Of a stretch of 64,000 nt of DNA, positions 20,259 to 28,915 are shown piece by piece. The stretch's first letter is position 1. The number at the start of each line of letters is the position of its first letter. The DNA comes from Flavobacterium sp. N2038 (GTDB lineage: Bacteria > Bacteroidota > Bacteroidia > Flavobacteriales > Flavobacteriaceae): assembly GCF_025947185.1 (NCBI RefSeq), contig NZ_CP110001.1:3224001-3288000 (forward strand), written 5' to 3'. The translations under genes and the position numbers were made by a program. Under the pieces are notes generated by a model. It was not told the origin of the DNA, ran no database searches, and saw only the letters and a list, made by a program, of their open reading frames with translations.

Positions 20259-21182
20259 TTATTTATTTTTTTTTTGTTTTAATTTTCTGATAGTAGCATT
20301 CAGTTCGAACCCCAAAAGCAGAATCATACAGTTTATCCAAATGTAAAACATTAGAATTAATAATGTACCAATTGAACCATAAAGTTCGTTATATTTTGAA
20401 AATTTTATAACCCAAATCCCAAAAAAGAACGAAGATATAACAATTAATATCGTCGTAAAAACAGATCCAATACTTATAAATGGCACTTTATTATACTGCT
20501 TAGTGCCATAACGAAGTAATATTGAAGACGTTATCAAAATCATTAAAACAACAAACAAATATCGGCCCAAAATAATCAGCGGAATTCGGTCACTAAGCAC
20601 ATCCTGAATAATAGTCTTTTGAATAAACACCTCAAAAACCACAATTGTTGCCACAGTTACAAATAAAATAATAGTCATGACAAGTGAAATTGCCAACGCA
20701 ACAAGATACTGATTTAGAAAACCACGCTTATCAAAAACATGTTTGGATGATTCAAAACCACTTAAAATTCCGTTAATACCATTTGCCATTAAAAAAATCG
20801 AAAGCAAAAATCCCGTTGACAGCAATCCTGAGTGACTATTATTTAAAATATCACTAATAATTTTACTTATCGCATCATATGTATTTGGAGGAACTCCCTG
20901 TTGCACAAACTGAAGAAAGTCATCCTGAAAATTATCTATCGGAATAAACGGAATCAAGTTTAAAATAAACAGTGCAAAAGGAAACAAAGCCATAAAAAAA
21001 CTAAAAGAAACTGCGCTTGCATGATATGAAAATGCACCATCAATAATTCCGATAGTGTACATTTCGAGCAGATCATACAACGAAAAGCCTTCCAGCCAGG
21101 GCAATTTTATTCTCTTTAAAAGTCGGGCCAAAGAACGAACTACAGGTAGCTTCTCAATCCGGTCTTCTATCTCTTTAGACAT
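20259..21182 (-). CDS. YihY/BrkB family inner membrane protein
   Basis: A 307-residue membrane protein with about six hydrophobic segments after a cytoplasmic N-terminus (about 60 residues). The family block DGAFSYHASAVSFSFFMALFPFALFILNLIPFIP is recognisable in pieces, as is NGINGILSGFESSKHVFDKRGF. The end is a Lys-rich tail. YihY/BrkB proteins were once called ribonuclease BN, wrongly; their transport role is unclear. It is first in the run yihY-DUF2147-beta-lactamase, with 99 bp between it and nadC upstream. Confidence 0.92.
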   Translation of the reverse strand: MSKEIEDRIEKLPVVRSLARLLKRIKLPWLEGFSLYDLLEMYTIGIIDGAFSYHASAVSFSFFMALFPFALFILNLIPFIPIDNFQDDFLQFVQQGVPPNTYDAISKIISDILNNSHSGLLSTGFLLSIFLMANGINGILSGFESSKHVFDKRGFLNQYLVALAISLVMTIILFVTVATIVVFEVFIQKTIIQDVLSDRIPLIILGRYLFVVLMILITSSILLRYGTKQYNKVPFISIGSVFTTILIVISSFFFGIWVIKFSKYNELYGSIGTLLILMFYIWINCMILLLGFELNATIRKLKQKKNK

Positions 21183-21281
21183 ATTTTTTTTGATTTTAGA
21201 TTTCTGAGCTTAGATTTTAGATGAAGAATAAACTAAATAATTTTCAAACTCGCAACTTATAACTCACAATTCAAAACTTAA

Positions 21282-22139
21282 TTAAAAAGCTTTCAGACTC
21301 AAATCCATATTATAAACAGAGTGCGTTAAAGCTCCGGACGATATATAATTAACACCGCAAAGTCCATATTCGCGAATAGTTTTTTCATTAATATTTCCAG
21401 AAGATTCTGTCTGGCACTTTTTACCAATTAAAGCCACTGCTTTTTTAGTATCTTCATAATTGAAGTTATCTATTAAAATTCTGTGAACACCATCGCTTAA
21501 TAATATTTCACGAATTTCATCCAGATTTCTGGCTTCAACAATAATTTTTAAATCCAGATTATTAGCTTTTAGATATTCTTTGGTCTTTTTAATTGCCAAT
21601 GTAATTCCGCCTGCAAAATCAATATGGTTATCTTTCAGCATGATCATATCGTAAAGAGCATAACGATGATTTTCTCCTCCTCCTATTTTTACTGCCCATT
21701 TTTCAGCCACTCTGAAATTTGGAGTCGTTTTTCGGGTATCTAATATTTTAGCTCCCGTTCCTTCTAACAATTGCATCAAATGACTTGTTTTTGTCGCAAT
21801 TGCAGACATACGCTGCATGGTATTCAAAACCACTCTTTCTGACTTTAAGATAGATTGTGAACTGCCTGAAACTTCAAAAACCACATCACCATATTCTACA
21901 TGCGTTCCATCTTCAATAAAAGTTTTTACTTTTAATTTAGGATCAACAAACTCAAATATCATCTTTGCCATTGCAACTCCCGCAATAATTCCCTGGTCTT
22001 TAACCAATAATCTAGCCTGACCGTGCGCTGTATCAGGAATACAGGCAAGCGAACTGTAATCGCCTGGTCCCACATCTTCTCTAATGGCATTACTGATTAA
22101 AAGTTGTAATTCTGCTTGAAATTGAGCTTCGGTTATCAT
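21282..22139 (-). CDS. nadC: Nicotinate-nucleotide pyrophosphorylase (carboxylating)
   Basis: A 285-residue quinolinate phosphoribosyltransferase, which converts quinolinate and PRPP to nicotinate mononucleotide, CO2 and PPi in NAD synthesis. Conserved parts visible are REDVGPGDYSS, ERVVLNTMQRMSAIAT, ILDTRKTTPNFR (residues about 145-156), KWAVKIGGGENHRYALYD, MIMLKDNHI, IIVEARNLDE and the C-terminal SGNINEKTIREY...ISSGALTHS. Active-site His, Arg and Lys are in place. Length is typical. No nadA or nadB gene is in the window. Confidence 0.97.
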   Translation of the reverse strand: MITEAQFQAELQLLISNAIREDVGPGDYSSLACIPDTAHGQARLLVKDQGIIAGVAMAKMIFEFVDPKLKVKTFIEDGTHVEYGDVVFEVSGSSQSILKSERVVLNTMQRMSAIATKTSHLMQLLEGTGAKILDTRKTTPNFRVAEKWAVKIGGGENHRYALYDMIMLKDNHIDFAGGITLAIKKTKEYLKANNLDLKIIVEARNLDEIREILLSDGVHRILIDNFNYEDTKKAVALIGKKCQTESSGNINEKTIREYGLCGVNYISSGALTHSVYNMDLSLKAF

Positions 22140-22451
22140 TTTTCTATTTTTAATAATATGCTAAATTAGGATATATTTTATGGATTTGAAAATTTAGAGC
22201 ATTTGAAAAAAGCTTAATTTTTTATTTAATTGCTGATACTAAAATGATTCCATTACAAACCAACCAAAAAAAACATATAATGTTATTTTAAAAACTTTTA
22301 AGGGATGCTACTTGATTCATTTTAAAATATTTTTATCAGAATAGCTATTAAAAAACATCAAAACCATTTTAACAGTGTGAACTATAAGGAATAAAGCTTC
22401 AAAATAGTTCCAAAAATTTTAATTCTATCTAATCAATTAAATTTTATTAAG
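22140..22451. other. Intergenic region between divergent nadC and lipase genes
   Basis: 312 bp of A+T-rich sequence separating two divergent genes. It must hold both promoters, but I see no exact TAnnTTTG element in the right place on either strand, and no reading frame or hairpin worth reporting. Confidence 0.5.
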
Positions 22452-23768
22452 ATGAACAAATTTACACTCTTATTGTTTTTTGCTGCATTTTTCTATTCTT
22501 GTGATAAAGATGATAATTCTGCTCCTCAACCTTATACTCCGGGAGAACAACCAACAGCAAATTTACCCGCCTATCCCGTTCAACGGCAAAATAATTATCC
22601 TATAGTACTCGTACATGGAATGTGCGGCTGGGGAAGAGATGAAATGAACGGTTTTTATTATTGGGGTGGCAAAGGTGATATTCAGACTTATTTAAACACA
22701 CAAGGTTACACAACTTATACCGCTTCGATGGGACCATTATCAAGTAATTGGGACCGGGCTGTCGAATTGTATTATAATATAGTGGGCGGCGTGGTCGATT
22801 ATGGTGCCGTGCACGCTATGCGTCACGGACACAGTCGTTATGGCGAATCGTACCCGGGATTTTACCCAAAATGGAATGCTGCCAACAAGGTTCATTTTAT
22901 AGGACATAGTATGGGAGGGCCAACTCCCAGATTATTAATTGAGTTACTTGAAAATGGTGATGAACAGGAAAAAGCCTATATCCCGGGACCACATGAAGCT
23001 CCAACTTCTGATTTATTTAAAGGCGGTAAAAACAACTGGGTGGCAAGTCACACAACCATTTCAGGTGTTCACGATGGAGCTCTGCCTGCAGATTTTGTAG
23101 GTTTTCATGATAACTTAATGAAAATGTTAATTGGCATGGGTGCGATAGGCGGAATTATACTTGAAGAAAACGCCGTTTATAATTTTGATCTGGGACAATG
23201 GGGGCTTCAAAGACAAGAAAACGAAAGCCCAAAAGCATACATGGAACGTGTTTTTGATAAAACAGCTGCAGATGATGGCTCTGCAGCCCGCTTTTGGCAA
23301 TCACAGGATAATTGTGTTTATGATTTAAGTGTAAAAGCATCCCAAATGCAAAATTATTGGGCAAAAAGCTCTCATAATGTATACTATGCTTCTTATTCGT
23401 TTAATGATATGACAGAACAACCGGACGGAATCTGGACACCTTCGGATAACATGAATCCATTATTAAAGCCAGACGGAGTTGGTATAGGTAAAACTACTTT
23501 AAATTTACCGCTGGGTTATAATAAATGGAGGCCTTGCGATGGATTGGTAAGTGTACCTTCCGGTCAATACCCAATTGGACATGATTATATTTTGAGAGAC
23601 ACAATTCATAGAAAATTAGCTCCAAAAGGTGTTTGGGATGTACATCCCGTTATTCAGGGACAAGACCACATCAGCATCATTACACCAGACAATAAACAAT
23701 CTTCAACAAATTGGTTAAATAAATTTTACTTAAAGATTGCTAAAGATCTTTCCTGTTTACCCATCTAG
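22452..23768 (+). CDS. Secreted lipoprotein lipase of family I.5/I.6 type
   Basis: A 438-residue alpha/beta hydrolase with a lipoprotein signal (FFYSCDKDD, Cys17). The sequence from residue 49 (YPIVLVHGMCGWGRDEM) through YWGGKGDIQTYL, MGPLSSNWDRAVELYY and VDYGAVHAMRHGHSRYG closely follows the large lipases of Geobacillus and Staphylococcus, including the zinc-binding insertion typical of that family. The catalytic triad is S153 (GHSMGG), D363 (CDGLVSV) and H406 (QDHISII). It should cut long-chain triacylglycerols or other esters at the cell surface. A hairpin terminator follows directly, and it faces nadC divergently, so it is a single-gene unit. Confidence 0.92.
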   Translation: MNKFTLLLFFAAFFYSCDKDDNSAPQPYTPGEQPTANLPAYPVQRQNNYPIVLVHGMCGWGRDEMNGFYYWGGKGDIQTYLNTQGYTTYTASMGPLSSNWDRAVELYYNIVGGVVDYGAVHAMRHGHSRYGESYPGFYPKWNAANKVHFIGHSMGGPTPRLLIELLENGDEQEKAYIPGPHEAPTSDLFKGGKNNWVASHTTISGVHDGALPADFVGFHDNLMKMLIGMGAIGGIILEENAVYNFDLGQWGLQRQENESPKAYMERVFDKTAADDGSAARFWQSQDNCVYDLSVKASQMQNYWAKSSHNVYYASYSFNDMTEQPDGIWTPSDNMNPLLKPDGVGIGKTTLNLPLGYNKWRPCDGLVSVPSGQYPIGHDYILRDTIHRKLAPKGVWDVHPVIQGQDHISIITPDNKQSSTNWLNKFYLKIAKDLSCLPI

Positions 23769-23775
23769 CTCATCT

Positions 23776-23820
23776 AAAAGCCGAAAAATCAAAGCATACA
23801 ATATTGATTTTCGGCTTTTA
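23776..23820 (+). terminator. Terminator of the lipase gene
   Basis: A 15-bp stem (AAAAGCCGAAAATCA-type, with one bulged A) and a 13-nt loop, 7 bp past the lipase stop. It is A/T flanked and could act on both strands. Confidence 0.75.
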
Positions 23821-23949
23821 TTACTTACTTCCTCTCTGCCTCATCAATTTACATAACACTTTAAAAAATGCGCTGTTCTTTACAATAAATCTTAAATAAA
23901 ATTCCTATTCTTAAAATAATTTGTTTACCAAAAATCGAAGAACATTAAA

Positions 23950-23957
23950 TATCTTTG
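23950..23957 (+). promoter_or_regulatory. -7 element TATCTTTG of the AlkD-like gene
   Basis: An exact TAnnTTTG match 19 bp before the ATG at 23977. The nearest upstream TTG (23921-23923) is 26 bases away, longer than the usual 17-23, so the -33 part is weak. Confidence 0.5.
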
Positions 23958-23976
23958 AGGTTCAATCAAACAAATT

Positions 23977-25077
23977 ATGGCATTAATCAAAGATATTTAC
24001 TCCGTTTCTTTCTACGAAAAATTTGGTCAGGCTGTCGCCGAAGTGCATCCAGCATTCAATAAACAAAAATTCATTGAAACAATTTATGAAGGTGATTTTG
24101 CACAGAAAGAATGGAAAGAACGGATGAAACACACTACTGTTGTTTTTCATCAATTTATGCCACAAAATTTTACCGAAGCTGTTGCTTTAATTGATAAAAT
24201 CATCGAAAACCTAAAGAAAAACAATTTCGCAGAAAGCAATTTAGCTTTCATTTTCTTTGCTGATTATGTCGAAATGTACGGTTTAGACGATTTTAAAACT
24301 TCTGCTAAAGCTTTTATTTCTATCACACAATTTATAAGCTGTGAATTTGCAGTTCGTCCTTTTATTTTAAAGTATAAAGAAAAAATGATTGACGAAATGA
24401 TCCAATGGTCACTGCATGAAAATCTCCATGTACGAAGATTAGCAAGCGAAGGTTCACGCCCGAGATTACCGTGGGCAATGGCGATTCCGTTTTTGAAAAA
24501 AGATCCCTCTTCTATCCTTCCTATTTTAGAGAATTTAAAAAATGATTCTTCAGAATATGTTCGAAGAAGTGTGGCTAACAATTTAAATGATATTGCAAAA
24601 GATAACCCGCAGATTGTTCTGGAAATTGCCTCTAGATGGAAAGATCACAGCAAAGAAACCGACGCAATCATTAAACACGGAAGCCGAACTTTACTAAAAC
24701 AAGGTCATCCGGAAATTTTAAGCCATTATGGCTTGGAAAGCAACAATATTGAACTTTCCTCTTTTGCAATCAAAACACCAATTGTAAAAATTGGAGATTA
24801 TCTTCAATTTCATTTTCATTTAAACAATAAAAATGAAGAAGCTAAAACAGTTCGCTTAGAATATGCAGTTCATTACAAAAAAGCAAAAGGACATTTGGCC
24901 AAAAAAGTCTTCAAAATCAGTGAGAAAATTTATCCGCCGAATCAATTAATAAAGGTTGACAGAAATCAATCTTTTAAGATAATTACAACGAGAGTTTTCC
25001 ATACGGGAATTCATCAATTATCGATTATAATTAATGGTACAGAAAGTGACGTTTTGGAGTTTGAATTGATTGATTAA
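23977..25077 (+). CDS. AlkD-like DNA alkylation repair protein
   Basis: A 366-residue protein related to HEAT-like-repeat DNA glycosylases. The recognisable block is residues 140-205: WSLHENLHVRRLASEGSRPR followed by LPWA, then KNDSSEYVRRSVANNLNDIAK. Such proteins excise alkylated bases (for example N3- and N7-alkylpurines) by stacking DNA along a right-handed helical solenoid. The C-terminal part (about 255-366) is a beta-rich region not found in short AlkD proteins but present in the long Bacteroidota homologues. No signal peptide. The gene stands alone, with a promoter-like element upstream and an inverted-repeat element 26 bp downstream. Confidence 0.88.
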   Translation: MALIKDIYSVSFYEKFGQAVAEVHPAFNKQKFIETIYEGDFAQKEWKERMKHTTVVFHQFMPQNFTEAVALIDKIIENLKKNNFAESNLAFIFFADYVEMYGLDDFKTSAKAFISITQFISCEFAVRPFILKYKEKMIDEMIQWSLHENLHVRRLASEGSRPRLPWAMAIPFLKKDPSSILPILENLKNDSSEYVRRSVANNLNDIAKDNPQIVLEIASRWKDHSKETDAIIKHGSRTLLKQGHPEILSHYGLESNNIELSSFAIKTPIVKIGDYLQFHFHLNNKNEEAKTVRLEYAVHYKKAKGHLAKKVFKISEKIYPPNQLIKVDRNQSFKIITTRVFHTGIHQLSIIINGTESDVLEFELID

Positions 25078-25103
25078 AGAGAAAAGAAATCTTCATCAAT
25101 ATT

Positions 25104-25174
25104 GTCAGACTGAGGGAAGTCGAAGTCCAGCAAAGTGATTCAGCATGTGAGACTTCGACTTCGCTCAGTCTGAC
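25104..25174. repeat. 24-bp inverted repeat element
   Basis: Arms 25104-25127 and 25151-25174 are reverse complements with one mismatch (core GACTGAGNGAAGTCGAAGTC) around a 23-nt spacer. This style of element is, from memory, common between genes of Flavobacterium. It can fold as a hairpin in RNA and may end transcription of the upstream gene, though it lacks a clean U tail. Confidence 0.85.
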
Positions 25175-25304
25175 AAAAATGCACTTCGCCTTACAACAAC
25201 AAAAATGAAATGAACTATTCGGGATTTTTCTTATTTTTATAAAACAAAAATCCAGAAACAACTTTTCTTAATCTAAATTAAGTTACAGACTCGCATTACT
25301 ACTG

Positions 25305-25312
25305 TAATTTTG
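25305..25312 (+). promoter_or_regulatory. -7 element TAATTTTG of the pirin operon
   Basis: An exact TAnnTTTG match 22 bp before the pirin ATG at 25335. No good TTG lies at the expected -33 distance. Confidence 0.5.
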
Positions 25313-25334
25313 TTTTCAAATCAAACTATACCAC

Positions 25335-26216
25335 ATGTCAAATATCAATTTAATTATCGAAGAACGTGCTGCCAATATTGGCAACTTTATGGTAGGTCGT
25401 TTATTGCCTTTCCGCGAAAAAAGAGCCGTTGGGCCATTTGTATTTATCGATCATATGGGGCCAGCGCATTTAAGTGATCATGAAAATATGGATGTTCCGC
25501 CACATCCGCATATTGGACTTTCTACACTAACTTTTTTGTTTGAAGGAAGCATTATGCACCGCGATAGTTTAGGAACAGAATTAGAAATAAAACCCGGAGC
25601 AGTCAACTGGATGACAGCCGGAAAAGGAATCGTTCACTCTGAAAGAACTCCTGAATATTTAAGACATTCAGACAAAATGCTTCACGGATTGCAGATTTGG
25701 GTGGCACTCCCTAAAGAATTGGAACAAATGGATCCAAATTTTGCACATGTTGAAGCAGATGATATTCCGGCTTGGGAAGAAGATGGTGTTTCATACAAAT
25801 TAATTGCCGGCGAAGCATTCGGAAAAAAATCTCCGGTTCCCGTTTATAGTCCGTTATATTTTATTGAAATTAAAAGTAAAACCACTCAAAAAATTAATAT
25901 TGGAAGCCATTTATTTGGTGAAAGCGGTTTGTATATTTTAGAAGGAAGTATTAAAAGTGGTGAACATGTTTATGATCCAAAACAGATCTTAATTACCAAC
26001 GACAGTACACTTTGCGAATTTGAAATTGCCGCTAATTCAACCGTATATATCTTTGGAGGGCAATCGTTTCCTGAAGAACATTTTATATTTTGGAACTTTG
26101 TTTCTTCGGATAAAAACCTCATCGAAAAAGCCAAACATGACTGGACAGCACAGACTTTTCCAAAAGTACCGGGAGAAACTGAATTTGTTCCGTTACCTGA
26201 ACCAAGAATCAAATAA
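25335..26216 (+). CDS. Pirin family protein
   Basis: A 293-residue bicupin protein. The N-terminal cupin contains the metal-binding set in VPPHPHIGLSTLTFLFEGS (His residues near 56-60) and HRDSLG, then GAVNWMTAGKGIVHSE with the conserved His and Glu. The C-terminal cupin (about 190-260) includes SGLYILEGSIKSG. Bacterial pirins are iron proteins, some with quercetinase activity and others modulating metabolism; the substrate here cannot be told. It is followed after 2 bp by the OsmC gene and then a GNAT gene, so the three form one operon possibly tied to oxidative or electrophile stress. Confidence 0.94.
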   Translation: MSNINLIIEERAANIGNFMVGRLLPFREKRAVGPFVFIDHMGPAHLSDHENMDVPPHPHIGLSTLTFLFEGSIMHRDSLGTELEIKPGAVNWMTAGKGIVHSERTPEYLRHSDKMLHGLQIWVALPKELEQMDPNFAHVEADDIPAWEEDGVSYKLIAGEAFGKKSPVPVYSPLYFIEIKSKTTQKINIGSHLFGESGLYILEGSIKSGEHVYDPKQILITNDSTLCEFEIAANSTVYIFGGQSFPEEHFIFWNFVSSDKNLIEKAKHDWTAQTFPKVPGETEFVPLPEPRIK

Positions 26217-26218
26217 AT

Positions 26219-26614
26219 ATGGATACAGTATCAGCAAAAATAGATACGCGTTTATATCGCACCGAAATAACATCTACCAGTGGAAATATCTTAATTTCAG
26301 ACGAACCGACACAATTGGGAGGTAAAAACTTAGGTTTAAATCCTACTGAACTTTTAGCTTCGTCTTTGGCCTCATGCACTTTGATTACTTTACGAATGTA
26401 CATCAATCGCAAACAATGGGATGTTTCAGAAATAAACGTCAAAATTGATTTTGAAAGAAACTCAGAACGAAATGTATCTTCTTTTATCCGAAAAATTGAA
26501 GTAATTGGCGAAGTCGACGAGATGCAAAGACTAAGATTAGAAACCATTGCAAATAGTTGCCCTATACATAAAACACTAACACATTCAATCGAAATTAAAA
26601 CGACATTAATATAA
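26219..26614 (+). CDS. OsmC family peroxidase-like protein
   Basis: A 131-residue OsmC-type protein. The motif NPTELLASSLASCTLITLRMYI holds the first reactive Cys (about residue 58), and LETIANSCPIHKTL holds the second (about 118), as in thiol peroxidases that reduce organic hydroperoxides. It starts 2 bp after the pirin stop and ends 6 bp before the GNAT gene, so it is translated as the middle of a three-gene operon. Confidence 0.92.
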   Translation: MDTVSAKIDTRLYRTEITSTSGNILISDEPTQLGGKNLGLNPTELLASSLASCTLITLRMYINRKQWDVSEINVKIDFERNSERNVSSFIRKIEVIGEVDEMQRLRLETIANSCPIHKTLTHSIEIKTTLI

Positions 26615-26620
26615 CTTATC

Positions 26621-26905
26621 ATGGAAATTCAACAAATAAACGATACAAGAAGAGGCTATTTTGAAGCTGTAGAAGATGGGAAAGAAGCTGGAAAAATGAC
26701 CTACACTTGGGCAGGAGACTCAAAATTTATTATTGATCATACAGAAGTGAATCCTGAATTTAATGGAAAAGGTGTTGGTAAAAAACTAGTCATGGCCGCA
26801 GTAGAATATGCCAGAACAAACAATCTGAAAATTATTCCACTTTGTCCTTTTGCAAAAAGTGTTTTTGATAAGGTGCAGGAAATACATGATGTACTTTTTT
26901 CTTAA
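26621..26905 (+). CDS. YjdJ-type GNAT-fold N-acetyltransferase
   Basis: A 94-residue minimal GNAT domain. The acetyl-CoA loop appears as VNPEFNGKGVGKKLVMAAVEYAR, followed by LKIIPLCPFAKSVFDK, a motif of the short YjdJ/GtlX family with its conserved Cys-Pro. Human and plant members of this mini-GNAT family are also poorly defined; the acceptor is unknown. Third gene of the pirin-OsmC-GNAT operon. No terminator hairpin follows at once, but a large inverted repeat lies 59 bp downstream. Confidence 0.9.
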   Translation: MEIQQINDTRRGYFEAVEDGKEAGKMTYTWAGDSKFIIDHTEVNPEFNGKGVGKKLVMAAVEYARTNNLKIIPLCPFAKSVFDKVQEIHDVLFS

Positions 26906-26963
26906 AAGGTACTAAGGTTCTGAGATACTAAGTTTTTTTTAACCGCAAAGCTCGCGAAGAATT

Positions 26964-27011
26964 ACGCAAAGTTCGCAAAGTTTTTTTTTAAAAGCTTTGC
27001 GAACTTTGCGT
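26964..27011. repeat. Perfect 17-bp inverted repeat, CGCAAAGTTCGCAAAG type
   Basis: Arms 26964-26980 and 26995-27011 are perfect reverse complements (core CGCAAAGTTCGCAAAG) around an A/T loop. Related pieces flank it (CGCAAAG at 26944-26950, TTGCGTTCTTTGCG at 27041-27054), so the block looks like a dispersed palindromic element with decayed copies. Confidence 0.85.
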
Positions 27012-27105
27012 TTATACTAAGTCTAGCAGATAACAAAACCTTGCGTTCTTTGCGTTAAAAAAACAACGCATAGAAATTCGATTTTCAAATTTCCGCGAAA
27101 ACTCG

Positions 27106-27113
27106 TATATTTG
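27106..27113 (+). promoter_or_regulatory. -7 element TATATTTG of the adenosine deaminase gene
   Basis: Exact TAnnTTTG match 21 bp before the ATG at 27135; no TTG at the expected -33 position. Confidence 0.5.
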
Positions 27114-27134
27114 CATGTAATTTAAACTTAGAGT

Positions 27135-28550
27135 ATGACAAGGATAATTACGCTTTTCTGTATTTTTATAGCACAAATCGGCTTTTCTCAATCGGCTGAA
27201 AGTTATTTAGAAAAAATCAGAAACAATGAAGCTCTCTTAACAGCTTTTTTTCAACAAATGCCAAAAGGAGGCGATTTACACCACCATTTTTCAGGATCAA
27301 TTTATGCAGAACCTCTTTTAGAAAGAGCAATCACAGAAGATTTCTATTTGAATTTAGAAACTATGGAAGTTTCTAAAACCAAACCTGCAAACGGAAACTG
27401 GCAAACTTTCTCCTCATTAAAAAATCAAGGCAAACTAGATTACTACCAACAGCAAGTTATGCAGACCTGGTCTATCAAGGATTATAATGGATCTGTACCT
27501 TCCGATGATCAGTTTTTTGACTCTTTCATGAAATTTGAACCAACTATCGCAGGTCATTTTGCAGAAGGAATGCTCGAATTAAAAAAACGTGCTATTGCAG
27601 AAAATGTAAGTTATATCGAAACACAATTATCGACAATTCCATGCGATATGAATGTTTCGGATTTGACTGATTTTAATACAAAATTGCGTCAGGCTGCGGC
27701 TCAAAAAGATGAAAAAGCAGTTTTAAAACTTTTAGACGAATTGTATAAATCATTTCAACAAAAAGACGCCAAAAAATATGCATTAGATTTCAACACAAAT
27801 TTTATTGCTAAGTTGCATAAAGATTTAAAAATAGATGACGAAAAATTCACCATGCGTTATCAGAATTTTGTGCTTCGATTTATGGATCCGGTTGATTTGT
27901 TTAAAAACTTAAGCATCGCCTTTATCTCTGCAAATGACAGTAAGCTGGTTGCAGGTGTCAATATTGTTTCTCCGGAACATGGCGAAAATTCAATGAAAGA
28001 TTACTGGTTACATATGGTAATGTTTAAATATTGTCATTCGAAATTTCCTGATGTAAAATATACGCTTCATGCCGGCGAATTGACTTTAGGCTTAGTTCAG
28101 CCAGAAGATTTAACCTGGCATATTAACGACGCTATTTATGTTGCCGGCGCTAACAGAATTGGTCATGGAGTTGATATAGCTTACGAAGCAAATTCGTATG
28201 ATTTACTGAAATACATGTCCAAAAATAATATTCCTGTTGAGATCAATTTAACGAGCAATGAATTTATTCTGAAAGTAAAAGATAACAGACATCCGTTTAC
28301 GCTTTATAAAGAATTTAATGTGCCAATTGTAATTAGTACAGATGATGCTGGAATTTTGAGAAGTAATATGACCGAACAATATGTTTTATTAGCCAAAAGA
28401 TATCAGGATGTTTCATATGCAACGATAAAACAATACGTTTACAACAGCATTAATTACAGTTTCATTCAAGATGCATCTGTAAAAAAACAATTAATTAAAG
28501 ATTTAGATACTCGTTTTAAAGCTTTTGAAGCGAAGTTTTCTAAAAACTAA
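27135..28550 (+). CDS. Secreted adenosine deaminase family protein
   Basis: A 471-residue enzyme with a signal peptide (1-18, ending GFSQS) ahead of an adenosine/AMP deaminase TIM barrel. Metal ligands and catalytic residues are visible: H49 and H51 in GGDLHHHFSGS, the HAGE motif (YTLHAGELTLG, catalytic Glu), NRIGHGVDIA with its His, and the ISTDDAGI Asp pair. A helical insertion at about 65-230 is longer than in the 340-residue cytoplasmic enzyme and resembles ADGF-type or Bacteroidota exported forms. It would turn extracellular or periplasmic adenosine into inosine for purine salvage. It is a single-gene unit with a promoter element before and a hairpin after. Confidence 0.9.
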   Translation: MTRIITLFCIFIAQIGFSQSAESYLEKIRNNEALLTAFFQQMPKGGDLHHHFSGSIYAEPLLERAITEDFYLNLETMEVSKTKPANGNWQTFSSLKNQGKLDYYQQQVMQTWSIKDYNGSVPSDDQFFDSFMKFEPTIAGHFAEGMLELKKRAIAENVSYIETQLSTIPCDMNVSDLTDFNTKLRQAAAQKDEKAVLKLLDELYKSFQQKDAKKYALDFNTNFIAKLHKDLKIDDEKFTMRYQNFVLRFMDPVDLFKNLSIAFISANDSKLVAGVNIVSPEHGENSMKDYWLHMVMFKYCHSKFPDVKYTLHAGELTLGLVQPEDLTWHINDAIYVAGANRIGHGVDIAYEANSYDLLKYMSKNNIPVEINLTSNEFILKVKDNRHPFTLYKEFNVPIVISTDDAGILRSNMTEQYVLLAKRYQDVSYATIKQYVYNSINYSFIQDASVKKQLIKDLDTRFKAFEAKFSKN

Positions 28551-28553
28551 ACC

Positions 28554-28586
28554 AAACCCGACAAGTTTTAAAAACCTGTCGGGTTT
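28554..28586 (+). terminator. Hairpin terminator / dispersed palindrome
   Basis: A perfect 10-bp stem AAACCCGACA/TGTCGGGTTT with a 13-nt loop, 3 bp past the deaminase stop. The same palindrome style (CCGACAGGTTTT) is, from memory, widespread in Flavobacterium genomes and may be both repeat and terminator. The U tail is short. Confidence 0.7.
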
Positions 28587-28601
28587 GCTAACGTTACAAC
28601 T

Positions 28602-28904
28602 ATGATTCTAGAAGCAGCATTTTTATATGTTAAACCGGAATTAGCCTCTCAATTTGAGGTTGATTTTGCAAAAGCAAGCCAATACATATCATCAATAAAC
28701 GGTTATTCAGGACATCGTTTGGAAAAATGTCTGGAAGTCCAAAACAAATATCTTTTATTGGTCGATTGGAATACGCTTGAAGATCATACAATTGGTTTTA
28801 GAACTTCTGAAGCTTATCTGGAATGGAAAAAGATTTTACATCATTATTACGAACCGTTTCCGATTGTAGAACATTTTGAAACTGTTTTCGAGAATAAAAA
28901 ATAG
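28602..28904 (+). CDS. Antibiotic biosynthesis monooxygenase (ABM) domain protein
   Basis: A 100-residue single ABM ferredoxin-like domain: MILEAAFLYVKPELASQFE, then SINGYSGHRLEKCLEVQNKYLLLVDWNTLEDHTIGFRTSEAYLEWKKIL, which follows the dimeric ABM pattern with the GF..SEAYLEW helix. Family members include cofactor-free monooxygenases and haem-degrading enzymes, but the haem-ligand Asn/His pattern is not clear, so substrate is unknown. It lies alone between two repeat elements. Confidence 0.85.
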   Translation: MILEAAFLYVKPELASQFEVDFAKASQYISSINGYSGHRLEKCLEVQNKYLLLVDWNTLEDHTIGFRTSEAYLEWKKILHHYYEPFPIVEHFETVFENKK

Positions 28905-28915
28905 ATTTTTATTTT

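Noticed and set aside
25031-25261. 76-codon minus-strand frame over the 25.1-kb inverted repeat
   Set aside because: It overlaps the end of the repair gene and the repeat; it is explained by the repeat element.
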